NCBI RefSeq assembly: GCF_003610785.1 | Contig: NZ_RAQQ01000006.1 | Coordinates: 62,001-126,000, forward strand | From: Micromonospora globbae | GTDB lineage: Bacteria; Actinomycetota; Actinomycetes; Mycobacteriales; Micromonosporaceae | Reading direction: 5' to 3' | Length of the DNA stretch: 64,000 nt | Shown: positions 16,441-29,194 of the stretch, in pieces | Layout: each line of letters begins with the position of its first letter | How positions within the stretch are numbered: position 1 is the first letter of the stretch | The notes under the pieces: model-generated | Told to the model about the DNA's origin: nothing | Databases searched by the model: none | The model's input: the letters and a program-made list of their open reading frames with translations, nothing else | Made by a program: the position numbers and the translations under genes

Positions 16441-16794
16441 CTAGAGCGGCAGATGGGCGGAGAGGTCCGCACGGACCCCACTCACCTGTACGCGACCCTC
16501 GGTGACCGCGTCCGCCCACTCCAGCCGCCCGGTGGCCACCCGGAGCCACGTCTCCGGATCCATCTCCACCACGTTCGGCGGCGTGCCACGGGTGTGTCGG
16601 GGACCGGGTAGGCACTGGATCGCGCCGTATGGTGGGACACGCACCTCCACCGATCGGCCGGGGGCGCGCTCCGCGAGGGCGGCCAGCAGCGTCCGGACCG
16701 CCTCCCGGAGGACCGGCCGTTCGGGGACACGCCCCTCGTCGAGCGCCGACAACGCCGTCGCGACCGCGGCGGACTTAATGTGCGGAGAGGACAC
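16441..16794 (-). CDS. Sterol carrier (SCP2-like) family protein
   Basis: A 117-residue protein encoded just upstream of purF on the same strand. The sequence has a short helical N-terminus ([15 protein letters not shown]), then [41 protein letters not shown], a beta-rich core typical of the actinobacterial sterol-carrier family (the bacterial sterol transfer fold related to MDMPI C-terminal domains). The GTG at 16794 is the best start. Such genes accompany purF in Streptomyces too. The ligand is unknown. Confidence 0.8.
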   Translation of the reverse strand: MSSPHIKSAAVATALSALDEGRVPERPVLREAVRTLLAALAERAPGRSVEVRVPPYGAIQCLPGPRHTRGTPPNVVEMDPETWLRVATGRLEWADAVTEGRVQVSGVRADLSAHLPL

Positions 16795-16952
16795 GACGGG
16801 ACGATACGACCCGTGCCGGCCGCTTCCGACGCCGGCCCTGGGTCGCGCCGGGGCAGCCCGACAAGGCATAGTTGCCGACGGTGTATTCGTACCGTGATGA
16901 TCCCCGACCCGGCGGCCGCCGGTGCGGGAAGTCAGTCCGGAAGGCGGTGGAC

Positions 16953-18992
16953 GTGTCAACACACCGACGTGCCTGGAAGCAGCGGGCCGGTGTGGTCGTA
17001 GCGCTGGTTGCCGGCGCCCTGCTCGCCCTCCCCGCCACACCAGCTTTGGCCGCCGAGGTCAGCGTCAACCCGACCTCGGTCAGCCTGAACGCTGGCAGTG
17101 ACACCACAGTCACGGTCCGCGTCAGCCCGGGCAACGGAGACAAGAATGGTGAAATCAGCCTCACCGGCTTGCCGCCGGGCGTCACCTGCTCCAGCGGCTG
17201 CGGCCGGTTGAACCTTGAAGGGCTGCCCGGCCAGTCGAAGACCCAACTGCTGACGCTTAGCGCCAACGACAACGCCGCCGATGCGAACACCACGGTCACC
17301 GTGCGGGTCGTTCCGGACCAGTCGGACCCGGCCACCGGCAACTTCTCCCTGACCGTGAAGGGCAAGGCCGCCCCGTCTCCGACTCAGGCGCAGACCGTGC
17401 GGTCGGTCTCGGGGAAGGTGGTCGTCAAGGACTCCGGTGACCCGGTGCCGAACGCCTTCGTGATCCTCCAGGACTCGGGCGGCCACCGCTACGACACGAC
17501 CACCGACGGCAGCGGCAACTGGCGCTTCACCGGCAGCAGCTCCAAGCCGATCACGCCCGGGCGGATCGACGTGGGCGCGAGCTTCGACGACGTACGCGAG
17601 ATCGCGAGCTTCAACGCCAGCGCCGGCCAGGCCATCACGGGCAAGCGGATCAGCCTGCCGATCAAGGTGGAGAAGACGCCGAGCCCCACGCCGTCGGCCA
17701 GCGTCGAGCCGACCGAGGAGCCGTCGGAGGAGCCCACCGAGGAAGTGACCGGCGAGGCCGAGGAGGCGACGGACGCCCCGGCGGCCAACGCCTCGAACGA
17801 GGACTCGGGCGGCGGCTTCGGCTCGATCCTGATCATCCTGCTCGGCGGCCTGCTCGTCGCCGCGGGTGTCGGCACCATCGTGCTGCTCTGGATGAAGCGC
17901 AAGGAGAACCCGGACGACGCGGGCGACGACGCGCCGGTCGCGGCCGGGGCTGCGGGCGCGGTGCCGGCCGCCCGGGGCGCGTTCCGCGGTGCCGACGACC
18001 AGACCCGGGTGGTGAACCGCGCCGGTGTCGGCCCGGACCCGACGATGGTCGGTGGCACGGCGCTGAGCGACGCACCGACGATGATGCACCGCCCGGTGGT
18101 CGACGACGTGCCGCCGGACCCGTACGGCGTTCCGCCCACGCAGCCGTACGGCGGCGGCGCCGGCGGGGCGGGCTGGTCCGGTGGCGGCTACGGCGACGAG
18201 CCCAACGGCTACGGCGCGGGCGGCTACGGCGGTGCCCCGTCCTCCGGCGGCGGGTACGGAGCCGGTGGTGACGGATACGGCGGCGCCCCGGGTGCGGGCG
18301 GTGGCTACGGCGGGCCCGCCGGCGGCTACGGCAACGCCCCGTCGTCCGGCGGCGGGTACGGCAACACGCCGTCCTCGGATGGCGGATACGGCACCGCTCC
18401 CTCCTCCGGCAGCGGATACGGCAGCCGCGACTACGGCGGCCCGGCCGGTGCGGCCGGATACCCGCCGGCCTCGGACGGCCCGGGCTACGGAGAGCGCTAC
18501 GACGAGCCGACCGGCCGGTACACCGGGGAGAGCACCCAGTACCCCGCCCCGGCCGACCCGTACGCCACCGGGCTGTACGAGCAGGACCAGGGGCAGGGCT
18601 ACGGCCACGCCGAGCCGGCGCCGTACGGGAGGGACGCGGAGCCGACCGGCGGATACGACCGGCGGGGAGGCTACGACGACCGCGGCGGTTACGACCAGGG
18701 CGGCTACGGCCAGCCCGGCGCGTACGGCCAGGAGCCCCCGACGCAGCGCGGTGGCTACGGCCAGGAGCCGCCGACGCAGCGCGGTGGCTACGACGACCGT
18801 GGCGGTTACGACCAGGGCGGGTACGGCCAGCCCGGCGCGTACGGCCAGGAGCCGCCCACCCAGCGGGGCGGCTACGACGACCGCGGCGGCTACGACCAGG
18901 GCGGCTACTACGGCGACCAGGGCGGCCGGGGCCGCGACGGCGCCGCGCACCAGGACCGGGGTGGCCGCCGGCTGGACTGGCTGGACGACTGA
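16953..18992 (+). CDS. Exported single-pass membrane protein with Gly/Tyr-rich cytoplasmic tail
   Basis: A 679-residue protein. From the GTG at 16953 (SD GGAAGG eight bases upstream) it has a signal peptide ending in ALAAE, an Ig-like or NEW3-type domain (about 30-130), a carboxypeptidase-regulatory-like beta domain ([24 protein letters not shown], about 145-240), a Pro/Glu/Thr-rich spacer, a transmembrane helix near residue 295-320 ([20 protein letters not shown]) with a positive WMKRK stop, and a cytoplasmic tail of about 350 residues. The tail begins with Thr motifs (QTRVV, DPTMVGG, DAPTMM) that look like Ser/Thr-kinase sites, then turns into GGYG/GGYD repeats including three copies of [14 protein letters not shown]. 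Function unknown. Confidence 0.85.
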   Translation: MSTHRRAWKQRAGVVVALVAGALLALPATPALAAEVSVNPTSVSLNAGSDTTVTVRVSPGNGDKNGEISLTGLPPGVTCSSGCGRLNLEGLPGQSKTQLLTLSANDNAADANTTVTVRVVPDQSDPATGNFSLTVKGKAAPSPTQAQTVRSVSGKVVVKDSGDPVPNAFVILQDSGGHRYDTTTDGSGNWRFTGSSSKPITPGRIDVGASFDDVREIASFNASAGQAITGKRISLPIKVEKTPSPTPSASVEPTEEPSEEPTEEVTGEAEEATDAPAANASNEDSGGGFGSILIILLGGLLVAAGVGTIVLLWMKRKENPDDAGDDAPVAAGAAGAVPAARGAFRGADDQTRVVNRAGVGPDPTMVGGTALSDAPTMMHRPVVDDVPPDPYGVPPTQPYGGGAGGAGWSGGGYGDEPNGYGAGGYGGAPSSGGGYGAGGDGYGGAPGAGGGYGGPAGGYGNAPSSGGGYGNTPSSDGGYGTAPSSGSGYGSRDYGGPAGAAGYPPASDGPGYGERYDEPTGRYTGESTQYPAPADPYATGLYEQDQGQGYGHAEPAPYGRDAEPTGGYDRRGGYDDRGGYDQGGYGQPGAYGQEPPTQRGGYGQEPPTQRGGYDDRGGYDQGGYGQPGAYGQEPPTQRGGYDDRGGYDQGGYYGDQGGRGRDGAAHQDRGGRRLDWLDD

Positions 18993-19002
18993 TCCGACGT
19001 AG

Positions 19003-19042
19003 CGGAAGGGGCCGTCCGGAGAGATCCGGGCGGCCCCTTCCG
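19003..19042 (+). terminator. Stem-loop between convergent genes
   Basis: Eighteen-base arms (19003-19020 and 19025-19042, one G-T wobble) with a four-base GAGA loop, 11 bases after the stop of the Gly/Tyr-rich membrane protein. Probably bidirectional, since the 2-phosphosulfolactate phosphatase-like gene ends at 19077 on the other strand. Confidence 0.8.
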
Positions 19043-19836
19043 CGTACGTGTGTGGGCCCAGCAGGAACGGGCGGCTTCAGGCGGCGGAGAACACGCCGTG
19101 GCGCAGCAGCGGCACCACGTCCGACACGTCCAGCCGTACGGCGATCTCCACGTCCTCGGCGAAGCCGCCCTCGGCGAGTTCCCGGCCGGACACGCAGCCG
19201 CGGACCGCGGCGGGCACGTCCGGCGTGCTGGCCAGCGCCGCGAGCGCCATGGCCGCCTCGACGGAGAGCCCACCCGGCGCGCCGGAGAGGGCGTCCAGCA
19301 CACTCGCCGCGCCGAGCTGATCCTCGACGCTGGGGCGCAGCGAACCGTCCGGCCAGCGCTCCCCGGCGGCCACCACGCCGACCGGGGCGTCCGTCGTGCC
19401 GTACCCCTGGTCGAGCAGCCACCGCCCGACGGCGCGGGCGTTACGCAGGCACGCGGCCACCACCGGCAGGCCGGTGGCGCTGGCCGCGGCGCTGATCGCG
19501 GAACCGTTCGGCGAGGGCAGCACCAGGTCGGCGACGACCGGGGCGGCGCTGAGCGCCGCCGGCGAGAGCGACCACGGCTGCTCCGGGCTGGTCCTCCGGC
19601 GGCCCACCGCGACGGTCGCGCCGACGCGGCGGGCGTACTCGGCCGCCTGCTCGCCCCACGGGAACGGGTGCACCCGCATACCCCGGGAGACCGCCACCTC
19701 GACGGCGGTGGTGAACGAGAGGACGTCCACCACCACCAGGGCGGCGCAGACGCGGCCGAGCTCCGCCGCACCGGTCAGGCCCCAGTCGAACCGGGCGCCG
19801 GAACCGGGTTGGGCGAAGACGGCCGCCCTCAACGCC

Positions 19837-22614
<2,778 letters not shown>

Positions 22615-22684
22615 GACCTCTCCTCGCTGCGCTCGTGGCCGCCCGCGGGGCGGTTGAGCTGACCGATGATCCTGCCGCCGCCGG

Positions 22685-23368
22685 TCACGCCGGCGCCCCG
22701 ACCAGGTGCTTGAGGACCGACGTGAAGAAGCCGAGGCCGTCCAGTGAGGGGCCGGTCAGCTCCTCGACCGCGTGCTCGGGGTGCGGCATGATGCCGACCA
22801 CGTTGCCGGCCTCGTTGGTCACGGCGGCGATGTCGCGCTGCGACCCGTTCGGGTTGCCGCCGATGTAGCGGGCGACGACCCGGCCCTCGGCCTCGAGCCG
22901 GTCCAGCGTCGCGGTGTCGGCGACGTAGCAGCCCTCGCCGTTCTTGACCGGGATGAGCACCTCCTGGCCCGGCTGGAACCCGTTCGTCCAGGCGGTGGCG
23001 GCGGTCTCGATGCGCAGGAACTGGTCCCGGTTGCGGAAGTGCAGGTGCTGGTTGCGGGTCAGCGCACCGGGCAGGAGGTGCGCCTCGCAGAGGATCTGGA
23101 AGCCGTTGCAGATGCCGAGCACCGGCAGGCCGCCCCGGGCCGCGTCGACGATGGTCTCCATGACGGGGGCGAACCGGGCGATGGCGCCGCAGCGCAGGTA
23201 GTCGCCGTAGGAGAAGCCGCCCGGCAGGACGACGGCGTCCACCCCGTGCAGCGCCGGGTCGGCGTGCCAGAGACGGACCGGCTCGGCGCCGGCGATGCGT
23301 ACGGCACGGGCCGCGTCCCCGTCGTCGAGCGAGCCGGGGAACGTCACCACTCCGACGCGCGCGGTCAC
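22685..23368 (-). CDS. purQ: Phosphoribosylformylglycinamidine synthase subunit PurQ
   Basis: A 227-residue class I glutamine amidotransferase that delivers ammonia to PurL. The N-terminal [12 protein letters not shown], oxyanion segment [18 protein letters not shown], nucleophile elbow LGICNGFQ with its Cys, and the His-Glu pair in MPHPEHAVE are all present. Its start overlaps the purS stop by four bases (GTGA), showing translational coupling, and purL follows after 70 bp. Confidence 0.97.
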   Translation of the reverse strand: MTARVGVVTFPGSLDDGDAARAVRIAGAEPVRLWHADPALHGVDAVVLPGGFSYGDYLRCGAIARFAPVMETIVDAARGGLPVLGICNGFQILCEAHLLPGALTRNQHLHFRNRDQFLRIETAATAWTNGFQPGQEVLIPVKNGEGCYVADTATLDRLEAEGRVVARYIGGNPNGSQRDIAAVTNEAGNVVGIMPHPEHAVEELTGPSLDGLGFFTSVLKHLVGAPA

Positions 23369-23628
23369 GACGAGGCACCCGCGATCTCGTCGGCCTCCAC
23401 GAGGCGAACGGTGAAGTCCTCGATCACCGGGTTGGCGAGCAGCTTGTCGGCGATCTCCCGGGCCCGGTCCAGGTCCGGTTCGCCGGTGAACTCGATCTCG
23501 ATCCGCCTGCCGATCCGGACCGAGGCGACGTCACTGACGCCGAGCCGCGGCAGCGCGTTTGCGACGGCCTGGCCCTGCGGATCGAGGATCTCGGGCTTGA
23601 GCATGACGTCGACGACGACGCGAGGCAC
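23365..23628 (-). CDS. purS: Phosphoribosylformylglycinamidine synthase subunit PurS
   Basis: An 87-residue subunit that bridges PurQ and PurL. The typical pattern [36 protein letters not shown] and the C-terminal [19 protein letters not shown] helix/strand are present (here [13 protein letters not shown]). The GTG start at 23628 is preceded by an AGGAG-like SD (CAGGAGTGCC). First gene of the purS-purQ-purL operon. Confidence 0.95.
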   Translation of the reverse strand: MPRVVVDVMLKPEILDPQGQAVANALPRLGVSDVASVRIGRRIEIEFTGEPDLDRAREIADKLLANPVIEDFTVRLVEADEIAGASS

Positions 23629-24045
23629 TGGGCACTCCTGACTGTGTACGCAGTTGGGTGCCGACCCACAAGGGGCGAGCGCAGCCAGCCTACCTGGCAG
23701 ATGTGGCTACGCCCGCACCGGCCGGACGCGTCCAGACAGTGATCGACATGGACGGCGCGGGGGCCCGGGCCACCGATACGGAGTCGTTGCGTTCCCGATG
23801 CGGGTTCGTTGCCGCGCGTGGCGTTTCGTCCGGTTGCTCCCCCTGACCGGCGGAGGATCCACGCCGCCCCGGCCGCCCGCCGGAAAAGGTTCGTGTTGTT
23901 CGATGAAACACTTGTGAACCACATCTCAGGGCCCTACCGTACATCGTCGGACATCGATGTATGTCCCCGGCCGGCGGGCCACCCCCGCCCGCCGACCGGT
24001 AGGCCGTGCCCGGCGAACCCGGGCCACCTCCACAAGGAGCCCTGC
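23629..24045. promoter_or_regulatory. Divergent intergenic region, purSQL and protease promoters
   Basis: About 417 bases with no convincing gene; short frames here lack SD sites and family-like sequence. A relatively AT-rich segment (about 23885-23930) and an inverted repeat GGACAT-N6-ATGTCC at 23949-23966 lie about 80 bases upstream of the protease gene and may mark its promoter. The side toward purS presumably holds the purine operon promoter. No purine riboswitch pattern was recognised. Confidence 0.4.
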
Positions 24046-24729
24046 ATGCGCATCCGTTCCCTGCTCGTCGCGATCAGCACCGCGATGATCGGCGTCTTCG
24101 GCGCCGCCTCGGGCGCCACCGCCGCCCCCGAGGGCCCGCAGCCCATCATCGGCGGCGGCACCGTCTCGTCCGCCCCGTGGGCCGCCGCGGTCTTCAGCAA
24201 CGGCTCGTTCACCTGCTCCGGCAGCGTGATCGCCTCCCAGTGGGTGCTCACCGCGCGGCACTGCATCAGCGGCTCGATGTCGGTCCGGGTCGGCAGCGTC
24301 TACCGCTCCTCGGGCGGGGTCACCCGCACCGTGAGCGCCACCTACACCCGCTACGACCTGGCCCTCATGCGCCTCTCCAGCCCCGTGAGCACCTCCACCG
24401 TCACGCTGGCCAGCAGCAACCCGCCGATCGGCTCGACCAACTCGATCTACGGGTGGGGCATGACCTGCTACAGCGGCTGCTCCGCGTCCACCCAGCTCAA
24501 GACCGCGACCGTCCAGGTGACCAGCAACAGCGCCACCGACGCGTACGGCGGCCAGGCGATCCGCAGCACCCGGATCAGCGGCAACGCCTGGCGGGGCGAC
24601 TCCGGCGGCCCGCAGTTCTACAACGGCCAGCAGGTGGGCGTCGCCTCGACGGCGGACGGCTACAGCATCCAGAACTACGGCAGTGTCGCGTACAACCGGG
24701 CCTGGATCACCTCCGTGGCCGGTGTCTGA
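24046..24729 (+). CDS. Secreted trypsin-like serine protease
   Basis: A 227-residue S1-family protease. A clear signal peptide (residues 1-27) and a short activation peptide precede IIGGG, the usual mature N-terminus. The catalytic triad is H72 (TARHC), D104 (RYDLALM) and S186 (GDSGGP). Cysteines pair as in small actinobacterial trypsins (C57/C73 and C141/C145). Residue six before the catalytic Ser (about 180) is Asn in GNAWRGDSGGP rather than Asp, so specificity may differ from trypsin. The SD AAGGAG lies eight bases upstream of the ATG. It stands alone; no inhibitor gene is adjacent. Confidence 0.93.
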   Translation: MRIRSLLVAISTAMIGVFGAASGATAAPEGPQPIIGGGTVSSAPWAAAVFSNGSFTCSGSVIASQWVLTARHCISGSMSVRVGSVYRSSGGVTRTVSATYTRYDLALMRLSSPVSTSTVTLASSNPPIGSTNSIYGWGMTCYSGCSASTQLKTATVQVTSNSATDAYGGQAIRSTRISGNAWRGDSGGPQFYNGQQVGVASTADGYSIQNYGSVAYNRAWITSVAGV

Positions 24730-24807
24730 CGGTTGGTCCCCGAGCGGCGCGGATGACCGGCGGAGCGCCGGCCGTCCGCGCCGCGCCGTTTTTCAGCATC
24801 CGACCAG

Positions 24808-25320
24808 GTGAACAATGCTCACGATCAGGATGCCGGCCACCCTGACAGCATCGGAACCGTGCTGGTCGTGACGACGGACGAACTGCCCGGCTACGAGATC
24901 CGCCAGATCCTCGGCGAGGTGGTCTCATCGATGGCCAGGACGCGGAACCCCTACCGCGAGGGCGTCAAGAACCTGCGCGGTGGGGCGTACGACCCCATGG
25001 CCCCGGACAACCTCACCCGGTGGCGTACCGACTCGGTGGCCCGCCTCGGCGAGGAGGCCCGCCGGCTCGGCGCGAACGCCGTGATCGGCATGCGGTTCGA
25101 CAGCCGGGACTGCGGCGAGATGTGGATGGAGATCTGCGCGTACGGCACGGCGGTGATCGTCGTACCCAAGGTGCCCGACGTCATGCCGCCCGACCAGCCG
25201 CTGGTCGCCGCGGAGACCGCGCACGAGCCGGAGATCGCCAGCGCACCGAGCGGCATCGCCGAGCCGCCCAGCGGACCCAACCTCCGCACCGCGGCCGAAA
25301 CCCCCACCCGCGACTCCTAA
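24808..25320 (+). CDS. YbjQ/UPF0145 (heavy-metal-binding domain) family protein
   Basis: A 170-residue protein. Residues about 18-120 match the YbjQ family: VTTDELPGYEIRQILGEVVSS, NPYREGVKNLRGGAYDPM, EARRLGANAVIGMRFDS and YGTAVIVV. The C-terminal 50 residues are a Pro/Ala/Glu-rich tail. The family forms pentamers and is called heavy-metal binding, but function is not established. The start is a GTG at 24808; an internal GTG at the VLVVTTDE segment is possible. Confidence 0.85.
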   Translation: MNNAHDQDAGHPDSIGTVLVVTTDELPGYEIRQILGEVVSSMARTRNPYREGVKNLRGGAYDPMAPDNLTRWRTDSVARLGEEARRLGANAVIGMRFDSRDCGEMWMEICAYGTAVIVVPKVPDVMPPDQPLVAAETAHEPEIASAPSGIAEPPSGPNLRTAAETPTRDS

Positions 25321-25370
25321 CCGACCGCCCCACCGGGCCGCCCGGTCGGCCGGGCTGGCCGGGCCCGCCC

Positions 25371-25431
25371 GTCGATCATGAAGTTGTCGCCCACCGCGCC
25401 GGCGTGTCGCGGCAACAACCTCATGATCGAC
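25371..25431. repeat. Intergenic palindrome, GATCATGAGGTT family, copy 1
   Basis: Seventeen-base arms 25371-25387 and 25415-25431, one mismatch, around a GC-rich loop of 27 bases. The left arm begins GTCGATCATGAAGTTG and the right arm ends CCTCATGATCGAC. It lies between the convergent YbjQ and purB genes. The same arm core recurs near 41776 and 42961. Confidence 0.8.
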
Positions 25432-25459
25432 GCTCTGGAGCGCCCCCGGGGCCGGCGGG

Positions 25460-26893
25460 TTACAGGATCGGGGGTGGGCTGTAGGCGGCGGCTTCGGGGT
25501 GCGCCTCGACGATCCTGGTGATGCGGCGGGTCACCGCCTGCACCTGGGCGGGGGCGGCACCCACGAAGGCCGCCCGGTCGGCCACCAGCTCGTCGATCTC
25601 GGCCCGGGTGAGGCCGAGCCGACCGTCGGCCGCCAACCGGTCGAACAGGTCGTTCTCGGGCGTGCCCTTCTCGCGCATCCCCAACGCGACGGCCACCGCG
25701 TGCTCCTTGATCACCTCGTGCGCGACCTCCCGGCCGACGCCCCGGCGCACGGCGGCCACCAGGATCTTCGTGGTGGCCAGGAACGGCAGGAAGCGCTCCA
25801 GCTCCCGGTTGATCACCGCGGGGTACGCGCCGAACTCGTCGAGCACGGTGAGGAACGTCTGGAACAGCCCGTCGGCGGCGAAGAACGCGTCCGGCAGAGC
25901 CACCCGGCGGACCACCGAGCAGGAGACGTCACCCTCGTTCCACTGGTCACCCGCCAGCTCGCCGACCATCGACAGGTAGCCACGGATGATCACGGCGAAG
26001 CCGTTCACCCGCTCGCTGGAACGGGTGTTCATCTTGTGGGGCATCGCGCTGGAGCCCACCTGACCGGGCTTGAAGCCCTCCGTGACCAACTCCTGGCCCA
26101 CCATCAGCCGGATCGTCGTGGCCAGCGAGGAGGGCCCGGCCGCGACCTGGGCCAGCGCGGAGATCACGTCGAAGTCGAGCGAGCGCGGGTAGACCTGACC
26201 GACGCTGTCCAGCACCCGTGCGAAGCCGAGGTGCTCGGCCACCCGCCGCTCCAGCTCGGCCACCTTCTCCGCGTCGCCGTCGAACAGGTCGAGCTGGTCC
26301 GCCGCGGTGCCCACCGGCCCCTTGATCCCGCGCAGCGGGTAGCGGGCGATCAGGTCCTCCAGCCGCTCGTACGCGATGAGCAGCTCCTCGGCCGCCGACG
26401 CGAAGCGCTTGCCGAGCGTGGTGGCCTGCGCCGCCACGTTGTGCGACCGGCCGGCCATCACCACGCCGGAGTACTCGTTGGCGTGCCACGCGAGCCGGAC
26501 CAGCGTGGCCACCACGCGGTCCCGGATCAGCTCCAGCGAACGGCGCACCTGGAGCTGCTCGACGTTCTCCGTGAGGTCCCGCGAGGTCATCCCCTTGTGC
26601 ACGTGCTCGTGCCCGGCGAGCGCGCTGAACTCCTCGATCCGGGCCTTCACGTCGTGCCGGGTGACCCGCTCCCGCGCCGCGATCGAGGCGAGGTCGACCT
26701 GGTCCACCACCCGCTCGTACGCCTCGACGACCCCGTCCGGGACCGGCACCCCGAGGTCGCGCTGCGCCCGCAGCACGGCGATCCAGAGCCGCCGCTCGAG
26801 GCGGATCTTCTCCTCCGGGGACCAGAGGGCGACCAGCTCGGGCGAGGCGTAGCGGTGAGCGAGCACGTTCGGGATCGTCGTCACGGCCCTCAT
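25460..26893 (-). CDS. purB: Adenylosuccinate lyase
   Basis: A 477-residue fumarase/aspartase-superfamily enzyme, acting twice in purine synthesis (SAICAR and adenylosuccinate cleavage). The lyase signature GSSAMPHKMNTRSSERV with its catalytic Ser loop is clear, along with HEHVHKGMTSRD (catalytic His) and AGRSHNVAAQATTLGKR. The N-terminus IPNVLAHRYAS is typical of the PurB type found in actinobacteria. Start is ATG at 26893, or GTG three codons later, which has GAGGG nearer. It is divergent from the SDR gene that follows. Confidence 0.96.
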   Translation of the reverse strand: MRAVTTIPNVLAHRYASPELVALWSPEEKIRLERRLWIAVLRAQRDLGVPVPDGVVEAYERVVDQVDLASIAARERVTRHDVKARIEEFSALAGHEHVHKGMTSRDLTENVEQLQVRRSLELIRDRVVATLVRLAWHANEYSGVVMAGRSHNVAAQATTLGKRFASAAEELLIAYERLEDLIARYPLRGIKGPVGTAADQLDLFDGDAEKVAELERRVAEHLGFARVLDSVGQVYPRSLDFDVISALAQVAAGPSSLATTIRLMVGQELVTEGFKPGQVGSSAMPHKMNTRSSERVNGFAVIIRGYLSMVGELAGDQWNEGDVSCSVVRRVALPDAFFAADGLFQTFLTVLDEFGAYPAVINRELERFLPFLATTKILVAAVRRGVGREVAHEVIKEHAVAVALGMREKGTPENDLFDRLAADGRLGLTRAEIDELVADRAAFVGAAPAQVQAVTRRITRIVEAHPEAAAYSPPPIL

Positions 26894-26982
26894 TCTCCCG
26901 TACCGGTCCGGGCCCCTCCGGGCGGGCCACCGGCTCGGTATGGTGATCGTCCTGTTGGGACGACTGACGGAAATGGGAGACA

Positions 26983-27723
26983 GTGTCCGGACTCACTGGC
27001 AAGGTTGCCCTGGTCACCGGCGGTAGCCGCGGCATCGGCGCCGCGATCGTGCGACGGCTGGCCGCGGACGGCGCGCACGTCGCGTTCACCTATCGGGCGG
27101 CGGAGGACAGCGCCAAGGCCGTCGTCGCCGACGTCGAGTCGTACGGCCGCCGCGGTCTCGCGATCCGGGCCGACAGCGCCGACGCGGCGGAACTGGTGGG
27201 CGCGGTCGACCGGGCCGCCGACGAGCTGGGCCGGCTGGACATCCTCGTCAACAACGCCGGGGTGTTCGCCTCCGCGCCGATCGAGAAGATCGGCCTGGAC
27301 TACCTGGACCGGGCCATCGCCGTGCACGTCCGGGGGGTGTTCCTGGCCACCCAGGCGGCGGTGCGGCACATGCGGGGCGGCGGGCGGATCGTGAACGTCG
27401 GCAGCAGCTTCGCCAGCCGCGTCCCGGCACCCGGGGTGAGCGCCTACGCCATGACGAAGAGCGCCGTCAACGGCCTGACCCGGGCCCTCGCCCGCGAGCT
27501 CGGCCCCCGCGGGATCACCGTCAACGTGATCCTCCCCGGTTCCACCGACACCGACATGAACCGGGCGGACAGCGCCGACGCCGACGCGCAGCGGGCGCAC
27601 ATCGCGCTCGGCCGGTACGGGACGCCGGAGGACGTGGCGGCGACGGTCAGCCACCTGGTGGGCGAGGGCGGCCGGCACATCACCGGCGCGTCGATCGCCA
27701 TCGACGGGGGCAGCACGGTCTGA
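26983..27723 (+). CDS. SDR family oxidoreductase (FabG-like)
   Basis: A 246-residue classical short-chain dehydrogenase. Cofactor motif TGGSRGIGAAI, structural NNAG (LVNNAGVF), catalytic Ser in NVGSSFAS and the Y-x3-K (YAMTKSA) are all present, and the C-terminal IDGGSTV closes the fold. NADP preference is suggested by the Arg-containing TFTYRAAED-like segment after beta-2 (FTYRAAED). The SD GGGAG sits five bases before the GTG. Substrate unknown. Confidence 0.9.
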   Translation: MSGLTGKVALVTGGSRGIGAAIVRRLAADGAHVAFTYRAAEDSAKAVVADVESYGRRGLAIRADSADAAELVGAVDRAADELGRLDILVNNAGVFASAPIEKIGLDYLDRAIAVHVRGVFLATQAAVRHMRGGGRIVNVGSSFASRVPAPGVSAYAMTKSAVNGLTRALARELGPRGITVNVILPGSTDTDMNRADSADADAQRAHIALGRYGTPEDVAATVSHLVGEGGRHITGASIAIDGGSTV

Positions 27724-27808
27724 CGGGCGCCGGACCGTCCGGCCCGGCCCCCGGACCGGCCTCGGCCCGGCCCAGCGCCGGACCGTTCGTCGAGCGGGGG
27801 CCCACCGG

Positions 27809-27840
27809 GCGCGCCGCGCTCCGGGACGAGCGCGGCGCGC
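27809..27840. terminator. Bidirectional terminator stem-loop
   Basis: Perfect thirteen-base arms (GCGCGCCGCGCTC and its complement) with a six-base loop CGGGAC, between the convergent SDR and thiolase genes and eight bases from the thiolase stop. Confidence 0.8.
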
Positions 27841-27847
27841 GGTCGGC

Positions 27848-29140
27848 TCAGCGCTCCAGGATGGCCGTGACGCCCTGGCCGCCGGCGGCGCAGATCGAGA
27901 TCAGGCCACGCCCGCCGCCCTTCTCCGCGAGCAGCTTGGCCAGGGTCGCCACGATCCGGCCGCCGGTCGCCGCGAACGGGTGCCCGGCCGCCAGCGAGGA
28001 CCCGTTGACGTTGAGCTTGTCCCGGTCGATCGCGCCGAGCGGGCCGTCCAAGCCGAGGCGGTCCTTGCAGAACTCCGGCGACTCCCACGCGGCGAGGGTC
28101 GCCAGCACCTGCGAGGCGAACGCCTCGTGGATCTCGTAGAAGTCGAAGTCCTGGAGCGTCAGCCCGGCCCGGGCCAGCATCCGGGGCACCGCGTACGCGG
28201 GGGCCATGAGCAGCCCCTCGTCGCCGTGCACGAAGTCCACGGCGGCCGTCTCCGACCAGGTGAACCACGCGAGCACCGGCAGGCTGTGCTCGCGGGCCCA
28301 CTCCTCCGACGCGAGCAGGACGGTCGACGCGCCGTCGGTGAGCGGCGACGAGTTGCCCGCCGTCATCGTCGCGTGCCCGGCGTCCGGGCCCGTGGCGCCG
28401 AAGACGGGCTTCAGCGCGCCCAGCTTCTCCAGGCTCGTGTCGGGGCGCAGGTTCTGGTCGCGGGTCAGCCCGAGGTAGGGCGTCATGAGGTCGTCGAAGA
28501 AGCCCCGGTCGTACGCGGCGGCCAGCCGCTGGTGCGAGCGGAGCGCCAGCTCGTCCTGGGAGCGCCGGTCGATGTTCCAGCGCAGGGCGGTGCGGGCCGC
28601 GTGCTCACCCATGGACAGGCCGGTACGCGGCTCCGCGTTGCGTGGGATCTCCGGCTTGAACGGCTGGAGCGGGCGCAGCTTCGCCGCGACCTTGAGCCGC
28701 TCGCCGAGGGTCCGGGCGCTGTTGAGCTTGAGCAGCGTCCGGCGCAGGTCCTCGTTGAGGGCCAGCGGGGCGTCGGAGGTGGTGTCGACCCCGCCGGCCA
28801 CGCCGACGTCGATCTGCCCGAGCGCGATCTTGTTGGCGACGAGGATCGCCGCCTCCAGGCCGGTGCCGCAGGCCTGCTGCACGTCGTACGCGGGGGTGCG
28901 CGGGTCGAGCCGGGAGCCGAGCACCACCTCGCGGGTGAGGTTGAAGTCGCGGGAGTGCTTGAGCACCGCCCCGGCGACGACCTCGCCGAGCCGCTGGCCG
29001 GCCAGCCCGTACCGCGCCACGAGCCCGTCGAGGGCCGCGCCGAGCATGTCGGCGTTCGACGCGCTCGCGTAGCGCGAGTTGGAGCGGGCGAAGGGGATGC
29101 GGTTGCCGCCGATGACCGCCACCCGCCGGATGCTCTGCAC
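27848..29140 (-). CDS. Acetyl-CoA C-acyltransferase (thiolase, FadA2-like)
   Basis: A 430-residue thiolase that cleaves 3-ketoacyl-CoA, or condenses acyl-CoA in reverse. The nucleophile Cys is in DVQQACGTGLEAA, the second motif is NVNGSSLAAGHPFAATGGR (His), and the third is SICAAGGQGVTAI (second Cys). Also visible are RIPFARSNSRYA at the start and EIHEAFASQV. The GTG at 29140 has the SD GAGGAGG seven bases upstream. The length and the divergent FabG4-like and MaoC-like partners match Mycobacterium tuberculosis fadA2-fabG4-htdX. A TetR-type inverted repeat lies in the shared promoter. Confidence 0.94.
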   Translation of the reverse strand: MQSIRRVAVIGGNRIPFARSNSRYASASNADMLGAALDGLVARYGLAGQRLGEVVAGAVLKHSRDFNLTREVVLGSRLDPRTPAYDVQQACGTGLEAAILVANKIALGQIDVGVAGGVDTTSDAPLALNEDLRRTLLKLNSARTLGERLKVAAKLRPLQPFKPEIPRNAEPRTGLSMGEHAARTALRWNIDRRSQDELALRSHQRLAAAYDRGFFDDLMTPYLGLTRDQNLRPDTSLEKLGALKPVFGATGPDAGHATMTAGNSSPLTDGASTVLLASEEWAREHSLPVLAWFTWSETAAVDFVHGDEGLLMAPAYAVPRMLARAGLTLQDFDFYEIHEAFASQVLATLAAWESPEFCKDRLGLDGPLGAIDRDKLNVNGSSLAAGHPFAATGGRIVATLAKLLAEKGGGRGLISICAAGGQGVTAILER

Positions 29141-29170
29141 GATCCGCCTCCTCGAGAGTGTTGCCCGTAC

Positions 29171-29186
29171 CCTACTCGCCAGTAGG
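29171..29186. promoter_or_regulatory. Inverted repeat, candidate TetR operator
   Basis: CCTACTCGCCAGTAGG: six-base arms CCTACT/AGTAGG with a four-base centre, nine bases upstream of the FabG4-like start codon and 31 bases upstream of the thiolase start. A related sequence, CCTACTCGTGCGTAAGG, is found at 35488 beside the TetR gene. Confidence 0.6.
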
Positions 29187-29194
29187 CTACGCCT

